Assembly: GCA_963522035.1 (NCBI GenBank)
Contig: CAUQYP010000002.1
Span: 36,370 to 100,369, forward strand
Direction: 5' to 3'
Length of the DNA stretch: 64,000 nucleotides
Source: Noviherbaspirillum_A sp963522035
GTDB lineage: Bacteria; Pseudomonadota; Gammaproteobacteria; Burkholderiales; Burkholderiaceae_D
The notes beneath the pieces are model-generated. The model was not told the DNA's origin. It made no database searches and saw only the letters and a list, made by a program, of their open reading frames with translations. Position 1 is the first letter of the stretch. Every line of letters starts with the position of its first letter. Positions 1 through 7,061 of this stretch are shown one piece after another. The position numbers and the translations under genes were made by a program.

Positions 1-71
1 TCGAGTGCAGGTTCCGCCTGTGTGCCAATGGTCTGTATATCGACATGGGCAACCAGTGGGAGGGACAATAA
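1..71 (+). CDS. 3' end of an upstream gene, probably a PRTRC-cassette member (partial)
   Basis: Frame 3 is open from the window edge and ends in a TAA at 69-71, giving about 22 residues that finish ...NQWEGQ. The stop overlaps the ATG of the next gene (TAATG), which is typical of translational coupling. Because the next gene is a PRTRC-type ThiF protein, this is probably another member of that cassette. Protein A usually lies just before ThiF, but 22 residues are too few to prove it. The identity is inference from context. Confidence 0.4.
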   Translation, partial: ECRFRLCANGLYIDMGNQWEGQ

Positions 72-919
72 TGGCTATCCATCAAATCGATCCCAATCTG
101 CTCAACGGCAAGGTGCAGGTCGCCGTCATCGGCGCCGGCGGCACCGGCTCGCAGCTGATGAACAACCTGGTGCGCCTGCATCTGGCGCTGATTGCTCTCG
201 GCCATCCTGGCGGCTTGCATGTCACGCTCTGGGATGACGATATCGTCAGCGCAGCCAACGTCGGCCGGCAGTCGTTCTATCCGGGCGATATCGGCTCACC
301 AAAGGCATCGACGATCGTCAACCGCATCAACATGGCTTTCCAGTTGAACTGGTCGAGTCAGGTGCAGCGGCTCAATGGTGACAGTGCCCTCAAGGCGCAG
401 ATCGTCATCGGCTGCGTCGACAACCGCAAGGCACGCCTGGCCATTCTGCAGGCGGCAAAACGCAACCGGGTGCATTACTGGCTCGATTGCGGCAATCGTC
501 TGGGTGACGGACAGGTGGTGCTGGGCGAAGTTTGCCCAACACTTGTCAGGCAAGGAAAAGGCCCACGGCTGCCACATGCTGCGGACCTTTACCCCGAACT
601 GATCGATCCGTCCCTGGACGCCACAGACGATGTGCCCAGCTGCTCTCTGGCTGATGCACTCGAAAAGCAGTCGCTGTTCATCAACACGTCGGTGGCGATG
701 TTTGCCTGCAATATCCTGACGGAGCTTTTCCGGCATGGACAAATCGCATACCACGGCGTTTTCGTGAACCTGAAGTCGGGGAGAACGTCCCCCCTGCAGG
801 TCAGCGAAGAGGTCTGGAAGCGGTTCGGTTATGTCATTCCGGCAGAACCAGCGCCAGCAAAGAAGCCAAGGGCCTCACGCGCCAGAAAGAAGCCACAGGA
901 ACAGCCAGTTGCGGCGTAA
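71..919 (+). CDS. PRTRC system ThiF-family protein
   Basis: A 282-residue protein with the E1/ThiF Rossmann fold. The glycine-rich nucleotide-binding loop GAGGTG lies at residues 21-26, followed by acidic residues in the LWDDD segment, as in ThiF/MoeB/UBA proteins that adenylylate a ubiquitin-like carboxyl terminus. The C-terminal tail is rich in Lys, Arg, Pro and Ala and probably disordered. The start at 71 is chosen because GGGAGG lies just upstream and the preceding stop overlaps it; an in-frame ATG at 5 would lie inside the preceding gene. PRTRC (ParB-related, ThiF-related cassette) genes are found on plasmids and integrative elements of proteobacteria and have no settled function. Family assignment is from recognition of the sequence, not a search. 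Confidence 0.75.
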   Translation: MAIHQIDPNLLNGKVQVAVIGAGGTGSQLMNNLVRLHLALIALGHPGGLHVTLWDDDIVSAANVGRQSFYPGDIGSPKASTIVNRINMAFQLNWSSQVQRLNGDSALKAQIVIGCVDNRKARLAILQAAKRNRVHYWLDCGNRLGDGQVVLGEVCPTLVRQGKGPRLPHAADLYPELIDPSLDATDDVPSCSLADALEKQSLFINTSVAMFACNILTELFRHGQIAYHGVFVNLKSGRTSPLQVSEEVWKRFGYVIPAEPAPAKKPRASRARKKPQEQPVAA

Positions 920-956
920 CTGCCCCCGCCAGCCCCTTCGGTTCAACTTAACCCGC

Positions 957-992
957 AAGCCCTCAGTTCGATTTTTCGACTGAGGGCTTTTT
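957..992 (+). terminator. Intrinsic terminator after the ThiF gene
   Basis: Inverted repeat AAGCCCTCAGT / ACTGAGGGCTT around a short loop, followed by a T run. It lies about 40 bases after the ThiF stop and probably ends the PRTRC operon. Confidence 0.85.
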
Positions 993-1118
993 CTTTGCTC
1001 TCACTTTGACCAGTAAGAGCCAGCGCCGGCGCCGCGGCCGTCGCATTCGATGTTGCTCATTCCTTCTCGCACCTTAACGACCTTTCAAAGGCATTTTGAT
1101 TCAACACAGGAGAGAGCA

Positions 1119-1613
1119 GTGACAACAGAAATGACCACAGAAGCAACCGAGCATCCATGCAGCGTCAAGGGATGGGCGGTCCTGTCGAGTCTACCCGGTT
1201 CCGGCAATGCGTTTTTCTACTGGCGCAATGCGGCCGGGATAGTAAGCGAAGGCGGTTATGCCACGGCGGAGCAGGCAGATCAGGCGGCAGGAGAGGAAGC
1301 CCGCCGCGCCTGGCGCAATGTGTTTGGCGAGGATGCGGTACGGGAGGGCTGGGACATCTTTGATGTGGATGGCCGGCCGGACCTGCAGCGGTGCGATGAG
1401 GCCGCCGTGTTTCAAAACGACTTCGAGGCATGGTGCTTCGTGGTCGACCAGGCAGAACGCCATCCTGTTTCGGCCGCGGCGCTTGCCCTAGCCGTTCTTC
1501 CTGCCCGGTATCGAAACCAGATCGTCCAGATCGTGAAAGACAACACGCCCCACGGTATCCCGCCTGTCACAACGGCCAACCAGCACCCTGCCGTTCTCCG
1601 GCAGCCATCCTAA
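1119..1613 (+). CDS. Hypothetical protein, 164 aa
   Basis: I do not recognise this protein. The GTG at 1119 is preferred because AGGAG lies six bases upstream; an ATG at 1131 is an alternative, and an upstream ATG at 1050 lacks a ribosome site. It is soluble and mixed alpha/beta in character. Around residues 25-70 it has a phrase of the form FFYWRNAAG...GGYATAEQADQAA, suggesting a small domain that displays a sequence ending in an alanine-rich helix. The C-terminal half has a hydrophobic AALALAVLPARYRNQ helix. No signal peptide or catalytic motif is visible. It is one of many single-gene cassettes in this arm of the element. Confidence 0.55.
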   Translation: MTTEMTTEATEHPCSVKGWAVLSSLPGSGNAFFYWRNAAGIVSEGGYATAEQADQAAGEEARRAWRNVFGEDAVREGWDIFDVDGRPDLQRCDEAAVFQNDFEAWCFVVDQAERHPVSAAALALAVLPARYRNQIVQIVKDNTPHGIPPVTTANQHPAVLRQPS

Positions 1614-1709
1614 TTATTGTCCGGTGTACCGCATTTCCTTCATGCAATGACACGTCGAGAAAACGACTTCATTGTTTCTTGTGAAACATATAACCAATAA
1701 GGGAAATTA

Positions 1710-1952
1710 ATGGCGTCACGACCGAAACGGAAGTACAGCCTTAGCGTTGATAGCTTCCTGGCGGCAGGAAGAACAGCTGGGGCATTGCTACTTGGTAATG
1801 CTGCTTTAATCGTCACAAATGATTTGAATCACTGGGCGAATGCATTGAAGGTAGTGTCTTTAGGGCTTATCTTGATTACAATGTGCTCAATCGATACCAC
1901 CGAAGTGTCCGCTGAAAGCGGGACTGACAACGACCAACAGGAGAAATCATGA
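1710..1952 (+). CDS. Small membrane protein, 80 aa
   Basis: Begins at an ATG preceded by AAGGGAAATTA. A basic N-terminus (RPKRK) is followed by one or two hydrophobic stretches (about residues 18-35 and 46-58), then an acidic polar tail. Positive-inside reasoning places the N-terminus in the cytoplasm. Its TGA overlaps the ATG of the following 26-residue gene (ATGA at 1949-1952), so the two are probably translationally coupled. No family is recognised. Confidence 0.55.
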   Translation: MASRPKRKYSLSVDSFLAAGRTAGALLLGNAALIVTNDLNHWANALKVVSLGLILITMCSIDTTEVSAESGTDNDQQEKS

Positions 1953-2029
1953 GTCCGCTCGACTATATGCTGATTGGCATTGGCGTGTTTTTTATGATTC
2001 CGCTCTACTTCAAACTTAGAGGGAAGTAA
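1949..2029 (+). CDS. Tiny single-span membrane protein, 26 aa (copy 1)
   Basis: An ATG with CAGGAGAAATC upstream starts a 26-codon frame beginning MSPLDYMLIG and ending FKLRGK, almost entirely hydrophobic between residues 6 and 20 with a basic C-terminus. The same ribosome site and first six codons recur at 2162, followed by a similar but diverged peptide ending LRGK. Retention of the frame, start context and C-terminus in two diverged copies supports real translation. It resembles small accessory subunits of membrane complexes in style only; no homologue is recognised. Confidence 0.5.
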   Translation: MSPLDYMLIGIGVFFMIPLYFKLRGK

Positions 2030-2067
2030 TCCGGCTACCTGCCTGGACGAAGCGTAACCGCATTACC

Positions 2068-2099
2068 AAAGCCCACCTGTTCGCACAGGTGGGCTTTTT
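2068..2099 (+). terminator. Intrinsic terminator
   Basis: Perfect stem AAAGCCCACCTGT / ACAGGTGGGCTTT with a TCGC loop and a following T run. It separates the two copies of the tiny membrane-protein gene, so the second copy needs its own promoter. Confidence 0.9.
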
Positions 2100-2161
2100 C
2101 TTTTCTGCGAGTCAAACGTCATTGGACTAAACTGGGTCTCATGCATTCATCAGGAGAAATC

Positions 2162-2242
2162 ATGAGTCCGCTCGACTACATACTGCTGCTCATTGGCGGG
2201 TTTTTCGCGGTGGTGGTGTTTCTGTCCTTGAGGGGCAAGTAA
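2162..2242 (+). CDS. Tiny single-span membrane protein, 26 aa (copy 2)
   Basis: Same length, start context (CAGGAGAAATC-ATG), N-terminus MSPLDY and C-terminus LRGK as the gene at 1949, with a diverged hydrophobic middle. A possible short upstream promoter lies between the terminator at 2068 and the ATG. Function unknown. Too short for most automatic gene callers; duplication is the main evidence that it is a gene. Confidence 0.5.
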   Translation: MSPLDYILLLIGGFFAVVVFLSLRGK

Positions 2243-2275
2243 TAGGGCACTTGGCCGTATAACCTGAACAGTGAG

Positions 2276-2692
2276 CTAGGCCACAAATACGTTCAAGCCC
2301 ATGTTTGCACTTGTGCGCTCATGCCCTGATGCGACGGATGACGGCAGAACCTTGGGATAGGGGAGACCCGGTCCCATGCGGGTGCTGACAAGCCGGCGTT
2401 CCAGCTTGTTCCTGCATTCCATCCCATAGACATAAGTGCCTGGATGCCGGATTCCGGTAAATGCGTCCGAACTGAGCGCGCGCCGCACGTAATCGCCCGG
2501 CTCTTCGCCCCATTCCCGTTCCGGAGCGCCGGCGGCCAGCAACTGCCGATGCGCATAGGCAGCGCCGCTCTCACAAGCGCGAATCTTCGACAGTGCCCGT
2601 TCACTGATCACTTGCCCACTGCGCGAAAAAACCAGTGTGCGCGGGGACGATCGGCCAGGCGAAACGGCTTGATCAACTGTCCCAGCATTCAC
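2276..2692 (-). CDS. Hypothetical protein, 138 aa
   Basis: Read leftwards from a GTG at 2692. The protein is soluble, with an Arg/Glu-rich middle (SERALSKIRACESGAAYAH) and a C-terminus containing several Gly, Pro and Arg. I do not recognise it. The GTG overlaps the stop of a 19-residue frame on the same strand (2689-2748) beginning MSHTGMEMQ. One missing or added base near 2690 would join the two into a single protein with a better N-terminus, so either a leader peptide or a frameshift is possible. It is convergent with the tiny membrane genes at 1949-2242. Confidence 0.4.
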   Translation of the reverse strand: MNAGTVDQAVSPGRSSPRTLVFSRSGQVISERALSKIRACESGAAYAHRQLLAAGAPEREWGEEPGDYVRRALSSDAFTGIRHPGTYVYGMECRNKLERRLVSTRMGPGLPYPKVLPSSVASGHERTSANMGLNVFVA

Positions 2693-2748
2693 TCGCCATT
2701 CATCGTTCGACCGAGGGCAATCTGCATTTCCATTCCGGTGTGACTCAT
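2689..2748 (-). CDS. Possible 19-aa leader peptide or frameshifted N-terminus
   Basis: An ATG at 2748 opens a 19-codon frame ending in TGA that overlaps the GTG of the next minus-strand gene. It may be a short upstream frame that couples translation, or the true N-terminus of that gene broken by a single-base indel. The sequence alone cannot decide. Confidence 0.25.
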   Translation of the reverse strand: MSHTGMEMQIALGRTMNGE

Positions 2749-2767
2749 CACTAGCACCAGGCCTAAA

Positions 2768-2783
2768 CCCCGGGCAACCGGGG
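2768..2783 (+). other. GNRA-capped hairpin in the leader of the TGT-like gene
   Basis: CCCCGG / CCGGGG stem closed by a GCAA tetraloop, about 65 bases before the start codon at 2850. A second weaker stem (GCGCCC ... GGGCGT) follows at about 2814-2828. This may be a structured 5' leader; no riboswitch class is recognised. Confidence 0.4.
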
Positions 2784-2849
2784 AGCAGGCATGGGCAATC
2801 AACTCAGTGAATGCGCCCCGCAAGGGCGTACCAGACCAGGGAGAAGCAC

Positions 2850-4088
2850 ATGAAGGAAATACAGTTAATCGCGATGACGAGCATCCAGACGGATTTGTTC
2901 GGCGGATCGTTCGTGGAAAGGAAAAAAGTCAGGGCAGTAGACGCACCAGTGCGCTTGCAAAAAACCATCCCGGTCATCACGGGCGGCCTGTTTGCGCTGA
3001 AGGACACCATTAGTCCCGAGCGCTTCAGTGCGGCGTTTCATTCCGGTGCCAGCGCCTATTTTGATGCGCTTGGATTGACCATGGCAGGAAAGGATGTCGG
3101 GGTTGTTGCAGACCTCATCCGGCCACGCGTCATGCATCTGCTTAAAAGCTACCTGTCACGCGGAGGCAAAGTTTTCGTCGACAGTGGGGCCTATGGACGG
3201 TTTGCCAAGTGGAAGGAAGGGAAAGCGCAGACGCCGCTTGCCGACTTTCAGAAGGTGTTTGCCGTCTACGACGACCTGGTGGAGGGAACGCCTGTCGCCT
3301 ATCGTCATAACCTGCATCTGGTTATGCCGGACGTGCTGGCGCATCCCGAATGGTCGCTGGCCCTGCTGCAGGAACATCGCAGCAAGATCCTCGGCTTTGT
3401 CGGTGCCGGCGTCAGTGTCATTGTCCCGCTGCAAAAGGGACCGATGCCTGCTGGCGTAACGGCGGAACATGTCGCCGCCATCCTTGGTACCCGGGAGATC
3501 ACCCTCGGCATTCCAAGCGCGGCTGCAGCGATGTCGCTATCTGATGTGGCGACAATCCGTGGCTTCGGGCGATTCCACATACTCGGCCGTGCTTCCATGG
3601 GGCTGCCGTTATTCAAAATCGCGTACACCTTCCTTGAGAACTGTCCCGGCGCCCAGGTCACTTGTGACGCAAACCAGCTTCGAGGCAACACCACGTCGAT
3701 TGGCCATGAGCATGCGAGGCTGATCGAGGCGCATTCGGATCAGGCTTGGGATGGGTCATTCGACCAGACCGAGATGATTTCAGAAGTGGTGTGCGGGCAG
3801 GCCTGGATGTCGGAGCGCTACGTCAAGGCGATTGCCGGTTTCTACGGGGTCACCGATGCCAAACGGCTGAAGGAATGGGTCAGGCAGCACCGGACCGGCG
3901 AAGAAGGCCTCAAGGAACTCATCGAGGACGTCGATCCGGAATGGGGCTTGCTCTGGACCTGCGGCTTGAATCAGGTATTTGGCGAAGCGGCAATGAAGGC
4001 ATTGTCGGCGCGCATGAGGGCAGTTGCAGTCGCCACCGTGTTCGACGACAGCGCCGTCGACGCTGACGAGCTGGCGCTGGCCGCATAA
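2850..4088 (+). CDS. tRNA-guanine transglycosylase / DpdA-like protein, 412 aa
   Basis: Probably a TIM-barrel base-exchange enzyme of the TGT superfamily, whose members swap guanine for a 7-deazaguanine in tRNA (TGT, ArcTGT) or DNA (DpdA). Visible motifs in order are VFVDSGAYG with D111, matching the catalytic-site DSGGF type; MPD with D161; VIVPLQKG at 190-197, like the VQG strand; LGIPS; and FHILGRASMG near H243, like the C-terminal LMGVG strand. I do not see the usual C-terminal zinc site of tRNA enzymes, which fits DpdA-like proteins better. Start chosen at 2850, with AGGGAGAAG upstream. It is followed after nine bases by a DUF6884-like partner. Neither preQ0 synthesis genes nor other dpd genes are nearby. 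The fold call is fairly sure; the substrate is not. Confidence 0.6.
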   Translation: MKEIQLIAMTSIQTDLFGGSFVERKKVRAVDAPVRLQKTIPVITGGLFALKDTISPERFSAAFHSGASAYFDALGLTMAGKDVGVVADLIRPRVMHLLKSYLSRGGKVFVDSGAYGRFAKWKEGKAQTPLADFQKVFAVYDDLVEGTPVAYRHNLHLVMPDVLAHPEWSLALLQEHRSKILGFVGAGVSVIVPLQKGPMPAGVTAEHVAAILGTREITLGIPSAAAAMSLSDVATIRGFGRFHILGRASMGLPLFKIAYTFLENCPGAQVTCDANQLRGNTTSIGHEHARLIEAHSDQAWDGSFDQTEMISEVVCGQAWMSERYVKAIAGFYGVTDAKRLKEWVRQHRTGEEGLKELIEDVDPEWGLLWTCGLNQVFGEAAMKALSARMRAVAVATVFDDSAVDADELALAA

Positions 4089-4097
4089 GGAGGAACG

Positions 4098-4781
4098 ATG
4101 AAGATTTCCGTTATCACTTCCTGCACCGGTCAAAAGTCAGTCTCGGTTCCAAACCAGCTTACGCAGGAGGATTTTCAGAAAGGCGCAAGCCATGTCCGCT
4201 GCCGGGAAGCAGAACTGGTCAACTCCATGAGGCCTGCCGGCTTGCTGTACGCGGGTGAGCAACACATCCGTCTGATGAAGGGTGTGCAAGCAGCCAGGGA
4301 GCAGGGCGCAAAGGTCAGAGTATCGATTCTGAGCGCCGGGTATGGTGTCGTGGAAGAGGGGCAGTCGATCGCTCCTTACGAGATGACGTTCAACACGATG
4401 AAGAAGAAGGAAAGCCAGGCATGGGCAACCATGCTGGATATCCAGAAAGGCGTCCGGGAAGTTCTGGATGCGCCATCGGATATGACCCTGATTCTTTTGG
4501 GCGATCGCTACCTGCAGGCGTGTGAATTTGCTTCCATCACGTCGCTGCACTCGCCCACATGGGCATTGTGCGGCAAGGGTTCCATCAAACGGTTTTCGCC
4601 GGCGTTCCAGCTGGTGCTGCTCAGGCAAAGCCACACCGGGCAGTTTGGTGCGGCAATGACCAATCTGAAAGGCCGTATCGCGGCCCGGATATTGGAAAAC
4701 TTCCACCTTGGGCCCGCCGAAGCAATCCGGCAGGCATTCATGCAAACGCTGGCGCCGGCAATCGCCGAGTCACTTTTCTAA
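4098..4781 (+). CDS. DUF6884-like partner of the TGT-like protein, 227 aa
   Basis: Starts nine bases after the TGT-like gene behind a strong AAGGAGGAA site, so the two form an operon ended by the terminator at 4793. Visible motifs are SCTGQKS at residues 8-14, YAGEQH at 51-56, ILSAGYG at 77-83 and IAPYEMTFN at 91-99. This pattern (SCT-K, LY-G-QH, LSA-YGL, PYE) is that of DUF6884-type proteins, which in some genomes lie near TGT-family genes. Their biochemical role is not established to my knowledge. The arrangement suggests that it supplies, processes or regulates the modified base made by its neighbour; that part is inference. Confidence 0.55.
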   Translation: MKISVITSCTGQKSVSVPNQLTQEDFQKGASHVRCREAELVNSMRPAGLLYAGEQHIRLMKGVQAAREQGAKVRVSILSAGYGVVEEGQSIAPYEMTFNTMKKKESQAWATMLDIQKGVREVLDAPSDMTLILLGDRYLQACEFASITSLHSPTWALCGKGSIKRFSPAFQLVLLRQSHTGQFGAAMTNLKGRIAARILENFHLGPAEAIRQAFMQTLAPAIAESLF

Positions 4782-4792
4782 CCGCAGTTTCG

Positions 4793-4823
4793 CCCTCGAT
4801 CTTTCACAGATCGGGGGTTTTTT
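4793..4823 (+). terminator. Intrinsic terminator of the TGT-like operon
   Basis: Stem CCTCGATC / GATCGGGG with loop TTTCACA and a following run of six T. Confidence 0.85.
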
Positions 4824-4925
4824 ATTGGCGGATGTGCTTGCGCGCCAGTGTTACGCATTTCATTCAGCAAACGCTAATCCGGCCCACCCGGAAACCTCTC
4901 AACCCCACCACACAACAAGGGATCT

Positions 4926-5366
4926 ATGAATACGCAATACACCGTCGCACAAATCGAAGCAAATGGCGTACAGGCCAGCGGCACCTTCTACGGCACTCAT
5001 CGCCAGGGTTGGATCATGGACATGGTCAATTTCGTGGACTACGCCGGGTATGCCCAACTGGTCATTCCGGCGGAAGAAGCCACTGACTTAGTGCTTGGCG
5101 ACTGGTCGCAGCGCACGACGGAAGTCGATATGTTGCATGCAGTCATCCAGTTCAAGCGTGCAGTGCAGTTCCCTCGGTTCGCCATGAAGCAAGGCGAGAA
5201 ATGGGGATTTGTGATGTTCAGGAAATGGGCCGACGCCGTCAAAGCGATTCAGGCGGGGGAGCGGTTTGCTTTCGCCGGCGGCCAGTGCCTGGCAGAAGAC
5301 GTTGAGCTGGTCTACCTCGGTCCAGGTAACGCGGAATATTCCCGGGCAGCCGGCTATATCCAGTAA
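4926..5366 (+). CDS. Hypothetical protein, 146 aa
   Basis: Begins at ATG 4926, with CAACAAGGGATCT upstream. Soluble and mixed alpha/beta, without a signal peptide, cysteine cluster or recognised catalytic motif. Two regions look domain-like: GWIMDMVNFVDYAGYAQLVIP (about residues 28-48) and GFVMFRKWADAVKAIQAGERFAFAGG (about 93-118). The single-gene cassette lies between terminators at 4793 and 5407. The leader holds a small CCGG hairpin similar to that before the methyltransferase gene at 7705. Confidence 0.55.
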   Translation: MNTQYTVAQIEANGVQASGTFYGTHRQGWIMDMVNFVDYAGYAQLVIPAEEATDLVLGDWSQRTTEVDMLHAVIQFKRAVQFPRFAMKQGEKWGFVMFRKWADAVKAIQAGERFAFAGGQCLAEDVELVYLGPGNAEYSRAAGYIQ

Positions 5367-5406
5367 CCGCATGCGTAGCGCCACAGCCCCATAAATGTAG
5401 TCTATT

Positions 5407-5433
5407 GCCCACGGTCAAAGATCGTGGGCTTTT
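5407..5433 (+). terminator. Intrinsic terminator
   Basis: GCCCACGG / TCGTGGGC stem with an AAAG-centred loop followed by TTTT. Confidence 0.8.
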
Positions 5434-5682
5434 CCTATTCTCCTTTAAGAAAAGACGGGTCGTAAAACCGGAATAGAAACCCCGGTGCTAGAGAAATAAG
5501 CCTCGGCTCGCCGTCAGCATTTAAAACTCTGCCCGTTCACCTTGCTGGTTTCGTGACTAGTGGTTCTGTGTCCGAACTGCCTTATTTGTTACCGAGGCGC
5601 GATAGGCAATATGCGCTTTCGTACGGAGGAGACCAAGAGGCACTGAGACGCCAGCATGCTGAAGAAAATGCAACATTAATCT

Positions 5683-5711
5683 TTGCAATGTTTCTTTTAC
5701 GACAATATAAT
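5683..5711 (+). promoter_or_regulatory. Sigma70-type promoter of the first coiled-coil paralogue
   Basis: TTGCAA, 17 bases, then a consensus TATAAT, about 34 bases before the ATG at 5745. Thirteen bases starting one base before the -35 box, and the same spacing, recur exactly at 26090-26119 before the third paralogue. Confidence 0.65.
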
Positions 5712-5744
5712 CAGAGGATGTTTTTGAAAGGAAATTAGTGCGAT

Positions 5745-6203
5745 ATGAGTAACTGGAATATGAATAATTTTCAACATTCGGAAGCAGAAGCAGACGCAGA
5801 TTTTGCGGCCGCAGCTGCACATCAGGCACGGCATGCAGTAAATGAATGGCGGCAGCATGCAGCAGAGCTAGAAGCGAATCACGACAAGGCAATGCTTGAG
5901 ATGATCGGTAGGGTTAAAGGCCATGAAGTATTAAAGTTTGCAGCTTTAAAAGAGTTGGAGCGTTTTGATCCGAGTAATCAGCTACTAGACCCCGAATATC
6001 GCAAAAAACTTTTCGACACTACGCATAGTGCGGAAATTGCCCGTATCTTGGATGAGCGCAAAGCCGAAGCAGAAAAAAAAGAAGCCGAACGTCAAGCCGC
6101 TTTTAAATCAGCCAGGAAAAAGAAACGGAGCAAGCTAACCACGTTCTTTATTATTGCACTGTTTTGCTTCCTAGTTTACATGAAAATAGAAGGATATTTT
6201 TGA
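5745..6203 (+). CDS. Coiled-coil protein with C-terminal membrane anchor, 152 aa (paralogue 1)
   Basis: Alanine/glutamate-rich helix at residues 10-50 containing NEWRQHAAELE, a middle motif DPSNQLLDPEYRKKL (about 84-98), a highly charged Lys/Glu helix, then a hydrophobic C-terminal span (about 132-150) preceded by a KKKRSK basic cluster. A tail-anchored inner-membrane protein with its coiled coil in the cytoplasm is likely. Two relatives occur in this window, at 22356 (minus strand, no membrane span) and 26150 (with span). All three share W-[RK]-[QA]-H-A-[AE]-[EK]-L and LL[DN]-x2-YR. I do not recognise a named family. The start follows GAAAGGAAATTAGTGCGAT. Confidence 0.7.
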   Translation: MSNWNMNNFQHSEAEADADFAAAAAHQARHAVNEWRQHAAELEANHDKAMLEMIGRVKGHEVLKFAALKELERFDPSNQLLDPEYRKKLFDTTHSAEIARILDERKAEAEKKEAERQAAFKSARKKKRSKLTTFFIIALFCFLVYMKIEGYF

Positions 6204-6213
6204 CCAAAAAAAA

Positions 6214-6273
6214 CCGGCTATTTTGCAGGCGTCCTGTTGTCCGATGGGCGTTTTCCTGCAAGGCGGAAGCCGG
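6214..6273 (+). other. Imperfect 60-base hairpin after paralogue 1
   Basis: Three stacked stems with internal loops: CCGGCT / AGCCGG (outer), TTGCAGG / CCTGCAA (middle), and CGTCC / GGGCG (inner). No T run follows on the plus strand, but the A run upstream would be a T run for leftward transcription. It could be a leftward terminator of the HEPN-like gene region or a structured RNA. Confidence 0.5.
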
Positions 6274-6419
6274 CCAATGCGGAGTGCAAGAATAAGGAAA
6301 GATCAAGATTCTTGGACGTCCATGCGTTCCCCTATAGTCTGTATGTAAGAATAATTTACTGGTTTTAACCGTTAAATGTATGAACTTAAAACGGGTATAA
6401 CTAATAAAAGTGTAATTTT

Positions 6420-6923
6420 CTAAAGTGGCCACGCCTTTCTAAGCGCCGCCAAATCGGTTCGCAACGACCTGACAGCATCCAGTTCGGCCTGAAGGGCCGG
6501 GATTGTATAAGGGATCGCTTTTTGCTCCGGTGAGGTTGGCAAACCAACCACATTCACGACTTGCTGCCTGGTCGGTTCGACCCCCCAGCGACCATGGACA
6601 AGTTTGTTTCGACACTCCCGCATTCTGTCTGCCGCATCAAGCCAGCGCGTGTGCGCGGTGAACGCCTCAGGCAAAGCCGCATATTTACTCGCGGCCTGTC
6701 TTTCGAGCTGGCGGAGCTTTTTATTGAAATTTGACTGGTTGTACTCAGTCGTCAGTTTCTCCAGCTGTTGCCCATCTCCAGCCCATACCACCATCATCCC
6801 CAGTTCCATATCCAGCCTGGAGTATTCGAACAACATATACCCGAGGATGGACGCGGCTTCGCGCTCCAGCCGCTCATGTTCTGCCTCAATTTCGATTCCC
6901 GTCCAACTTCGCATCGATCTCAT
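6420..6923 (-). CDS. HEPN-like protein, 167 aa
   Basis: An all-alpha protein with the motif RNKLVH at residues 105-110, that is R-x4-H. This is the form of the catalytic or degenerate motif of HEPN-domain RNases and HEPN-like partners. The motif sits in a helix ahead of a glycine (VHGRWG), as in many HEPN proteins. HEPN domains occur in toxin-antitoxin and abortive-infection systems, but no obvious antitoxin partner is adjacent, and many RNKLVHG proteins have no shown activity. ATG at 6923 or 6914 could be the start; GGGG precedes both. It is transcribed opposite to its neighbours. The fold call is inference from one motif and helix content. Confidence 0.5.
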   Translation of the reverse strand: MRSMRSWTGIEIEAEHERLEREAASILGYMLFEYSRLDMELGMMVVWAGDGQQLEKLTTEYNQSNFNKKLRQLERQAASKYAALPEAFTAHTRWLDAADRMRECRNKLVHGRWGVEPTRQQVVNVVGLPTSPEQKAIPYTIPALQAELDAVRSLRTDLAALRKAWPL

Positions 6924-7061
6924 TTCCCCTTGACGTTTTGACTGACCCTGTCAGTCCAGCCTGCCTCATGCATTCCTTTGTGAGCCATTTCAAAGGGCAC
7001 GGCCAATCCCTGGCATCTGCCAAGGCCCCCTATACCGATTTACTTTACAAGGACTTTTAAC

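Noticed and set aside
2444..2743. 99-codon plus-strand frame opposite the 2276 gene
   Set aside because: No ribosome site, composition of a shadow frame; the minus-strand frame reads better.
5553..5738. 61-codon plus-strand frame before coiled-coil paralogue 1
   Set aside because: No ribosome site, and it contains the well-supported promoter at 5683-5711 that is repeated at 26091; more likely leader DNA.
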